In this document: in pieces, positions 38,648-39,199 of the stretch | Layout of the letters: each line of letters opens with the position of its first letter | Numbering within the stretch: position 1 is the stretch's first letter | Source of the DNA: an uncultured Clostridia bacterium | Lineage (GTDB): Bacteria > Bacillota > Clostridia > TANB77 > CAG-508 | Length of the DNA: 39,199 nt | NCBI GenBank assembly: GCA_947591055.1 | Contig: CANQCW010000006.1 | Coordinates: 1 to 39,199 of the forward strand | Direction: 5' to 3' | Notes under the pieces: model-generated | Seen by the model: only the letters and a program-made list of their open reading frames with translations | Told to the model about the DNA's origin: nothing | Databases searched by the model: none | Made by a program: the position numbers and the translations under genes

Positions 38648-39199
38648 TTAACTTATTACAACATAATTTAATGGGTCTACTCTACATCCAGAGCTGCTTC
38701 CACCAACTCTTACTTCAAAATGTAAATGTGGTCCTGTAGTAATACCTGTATTTCCAGTAACACCTATTTGTTGTCCTCTTGTAACTGTTTGACCTGGAGA
38801 AACAAGAATTTGTGATAAATGTCCATAAGCTGTATATAATTGACCTCTTCCGTTATGCCATATCATAATGAAGTTTCCATATCCTGATACCACACCAGCT
38901 GTAACAACAAGTCCTGATTCTGCAGCATATAATGGCTGATATGATACACCTATATCAATCGCTCCGTGATTTGTTGATGCACCTGCTGTTGGTTGTCTTC
39001 TAGGGCCAAAGTATGATGTTATGTATGAATATCTAGCATATTGTTTAGGTAATGGCCATCCTAATGAACCTTGTGAATTATCTATGCTTCCTGCAACATG
39101 ACTTTGTCCATTGTTTTTATTTTTATTTCTTTCAATTTCTGCTTGAATTTCTGCTTCACCTTTTCTAATTGCCTCTTGATATTCAGAAATTTTCTTTTC
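38648..39199 (-). CDS. M23 family peptidase, truncated by window edge
   Basis: open frame continues from the 38893 ATG to the window end (EKKISEYQEAIRKGEAEIQ...NHGAIDIGVSYQPLYAAESG...GPHLHFEVRVGG). Confidence 0.9.
   Translation of the reverse strand, partial: EKKISEYQEAIRKGEAEIQAEIERNKNKNNGQSHVAGSIDNSQGSLGWPLPKQYARYSYITSYFGPRRQPTAGASTNHGAIDIGVSYQPLYAAESGLVVTAGVVSGYGNFIMIWHNGRGQLYTAYGHLSQILVSPGQTVTRGQQIGVTGNTGITTGPHLHFEVRVGGSSSGCRVDPLNYVVIS

Overview
The window is a low-GC, spore-former-type Firmicutes/Clostridia chromosome segment, coded mostly on the minus strand. It carries cotJA/cotJB, pyruvate kinase, alpha-glucan phosphorylase, an ArsR/heavy-metal P-type ATPase pair, and a FASII operon (acyl-CoA ligase-birA-fabD-fabG-fabF-accB-fabZ-accC-accD-accA-fabI). 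It also carries ftsH, cysS, PBP1A with a PASTA domain, dprA, a cytidylate-kinase-like gene, rpoZ, rsmE, a dockerin-GH5 cellulase next to a cohesin surface protein, Val/Asp/Phe tRNAs, ctpA and M23 peptidases. The most notable observation is that three unrelated genes (P-type ATPase, accA, cohesin protein) are each split by an apparent +1 frameshift exactly at an in-frame CGG codon. In each case skipping the C, so that CGGN is read as Gly GGN, restores a full-length, family-typical protein. By eye I find no other in-frame CGG in the conserved genes of the window. This suggests +1 recoding at CGG, or a systematic sequence-level artefact with that signature. Three small hypothetical ORFs do contain in-frame CGG without an apparent shift, so the effect cannot be a simple rule for every CGG. 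Secondary observations are a cohesin/dockerin pair with a sortase-like anchor visible only after frame correction, a GC-rich element with perfect 14-bp inverted repeats, a candidate orphan sRNA, a possible TetR-type operator upstream of the FASII operon, and a dprA lacking a canonical start codon.
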